From Helopsaltes ochotensis (taxonomy: Eukaryota; Chordata; Aves; Passeriformes; Locustellidae), in assembly GCA_013400155.1 (NCBI GenBank), contig VXBM01000097.1, forward strand, positions 433,947-497,946: a stretch of 64,000 nt of DNA. Reading direction: 5' to 3'. The notes beneath the pieces were generated by a model. The model was not told the DNA's origin and ran no database searches. It was given only the letters and a program-made list of their open reading frames with translations. Position numbers and translations under genes: made by a program. How positions within the stretch are numbered: position 1 is the first letter of the stretch; every line of letters begins with the position of its first letter. Positions 63,801 through 64,000 of this stretch are shown here, piece after piece.

Positions 63801-63945
63801 TTTAGTTTGGAAAAGAACTTTGAGATCATCAAGTCCAGCTGCAAACCTAACGTTGAGAAGTCCCCCTCTAAACCATGTCAGTGCCACAGCTACACAGAGA
63901 TGTAGCCCTCTCAAGCAGATGAAACTGTTCCAGTAGCACTGCACA
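63801..63945 (-). mobile_element. CR1 LINE 3'-end fragment
   Basis: The plus strand reads TTTGGAAAAGAACTTTGAGATCATCAAGTCC in overlapping blocks. It then has a CAAACCTAACGTTGAGAAGTCC block, and CTAAACCATGTCAGTGCCAC followed by GCTACACAG. This is the antisense 3' UTR of a common CR1 subfamily, so the element is sense on the minus strand. From about 63900 similarity weakens and then resumes as CTGTTCCAGTAGCACTG, suggesting a small deletion. It is a different, probably younger, subfamily from the remnant at 62.6-63.3 kb. Confidence 0.85.
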
Positions 63946-64000
63946 CCCTTTACTGTGATTGCAAGTGGAAAAGGTGATGGTAAAGGCAGCAGACAAAGGA

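Noticed and set aside
63543..63944. 133-codon minus-strand frame at the right edge
   Set aside because: It starts inside a CR1 3'-UTR fragment, which does not encode protein, and runs into unique sequence.
1..64000. CRISPR arrays, operons, phage or bacterial mobile elements
   Set aside because: No regularly spaced direct repeats, no ribosome-binding-site and ORF pattern, and no bacterial genes are present. The window is vertebrate nuclear DNA.

Overview
This window looks like non-coding nuclear DNA from a bird. The evidence is several chicken-repeat-1 (CR1) LINE remnants in different states of decay, an avian ERVL-type solo LTR, pieces of two other LTRs, and an AT-rich background with no dense coding. 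A passerine is a reasonable guess from the look of the LTRs, but that rests on memory of the families and was not tested by a search. One undetermined base (N) sits in a long A tract near 11.0 kb.

I find no host protein-coding gene. No open reading frame exceeds about 156 codons, and almost none resembles a known family. The only recognisable protein signatures are broken reverse-transcriptase ORF2 pieces of CR1 elements, near 32.2-32.5, 60.3 and 62.6 kb. I see no tRNA, rRNA, snRNA or CRISPR array. The window could be a gene desert or the inside of a very long intron; the sequence alone does not decide.

Layout. 1-17.6 kb is unique AT-rich DNA with microsatellites, an 83-base A tract and a short hairpin at 15.9 kb. 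17.6-18.2 kb is a near-complete plus-strand ERVL-type solo LTR. 18.2-32.0 kb is unique, except for a degenerate telomere-like CCCTAA tract at 20.55-20.65 kb and a cluster of A/C-rich simple repeats at 22.4-23.9 kb. 32.0-32.7 kb is a minus-strand CR1 with an internal deletion and a 30-bp fold-back of its reverse-transcriptase start. 32.7-47.5 kb is mostly unique, with a long T tract and a CR1 3' end at 41.0-41.6 kb and a GC-richer patch at 43.6-44.0 kb. 47.5-49.3 kb carries two different plus-strand LTR pieces, the second followed by a primer-binding-site-like sequence but no visible gag. 49.3-59.7 kb is unique, with an 84-base A tract and an A/C-rich block. 59.7-64 kb holds three CR1 remnants: two very old ones in opposite orientations and one younger 3' end.

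The parts do not form a pathway or operon. This is a record of retroelement insertion and decay in quiet DNA. I found no convincing undescribed biological system. The items most worth checking are the fold-back inside the 32-kb CR1, the interstitial telomere-like tract, the LTR plus primer-site remnant at 48.7-49.3 kb, and a few AT-rich unique blocks that may be conserved non-coding elements.
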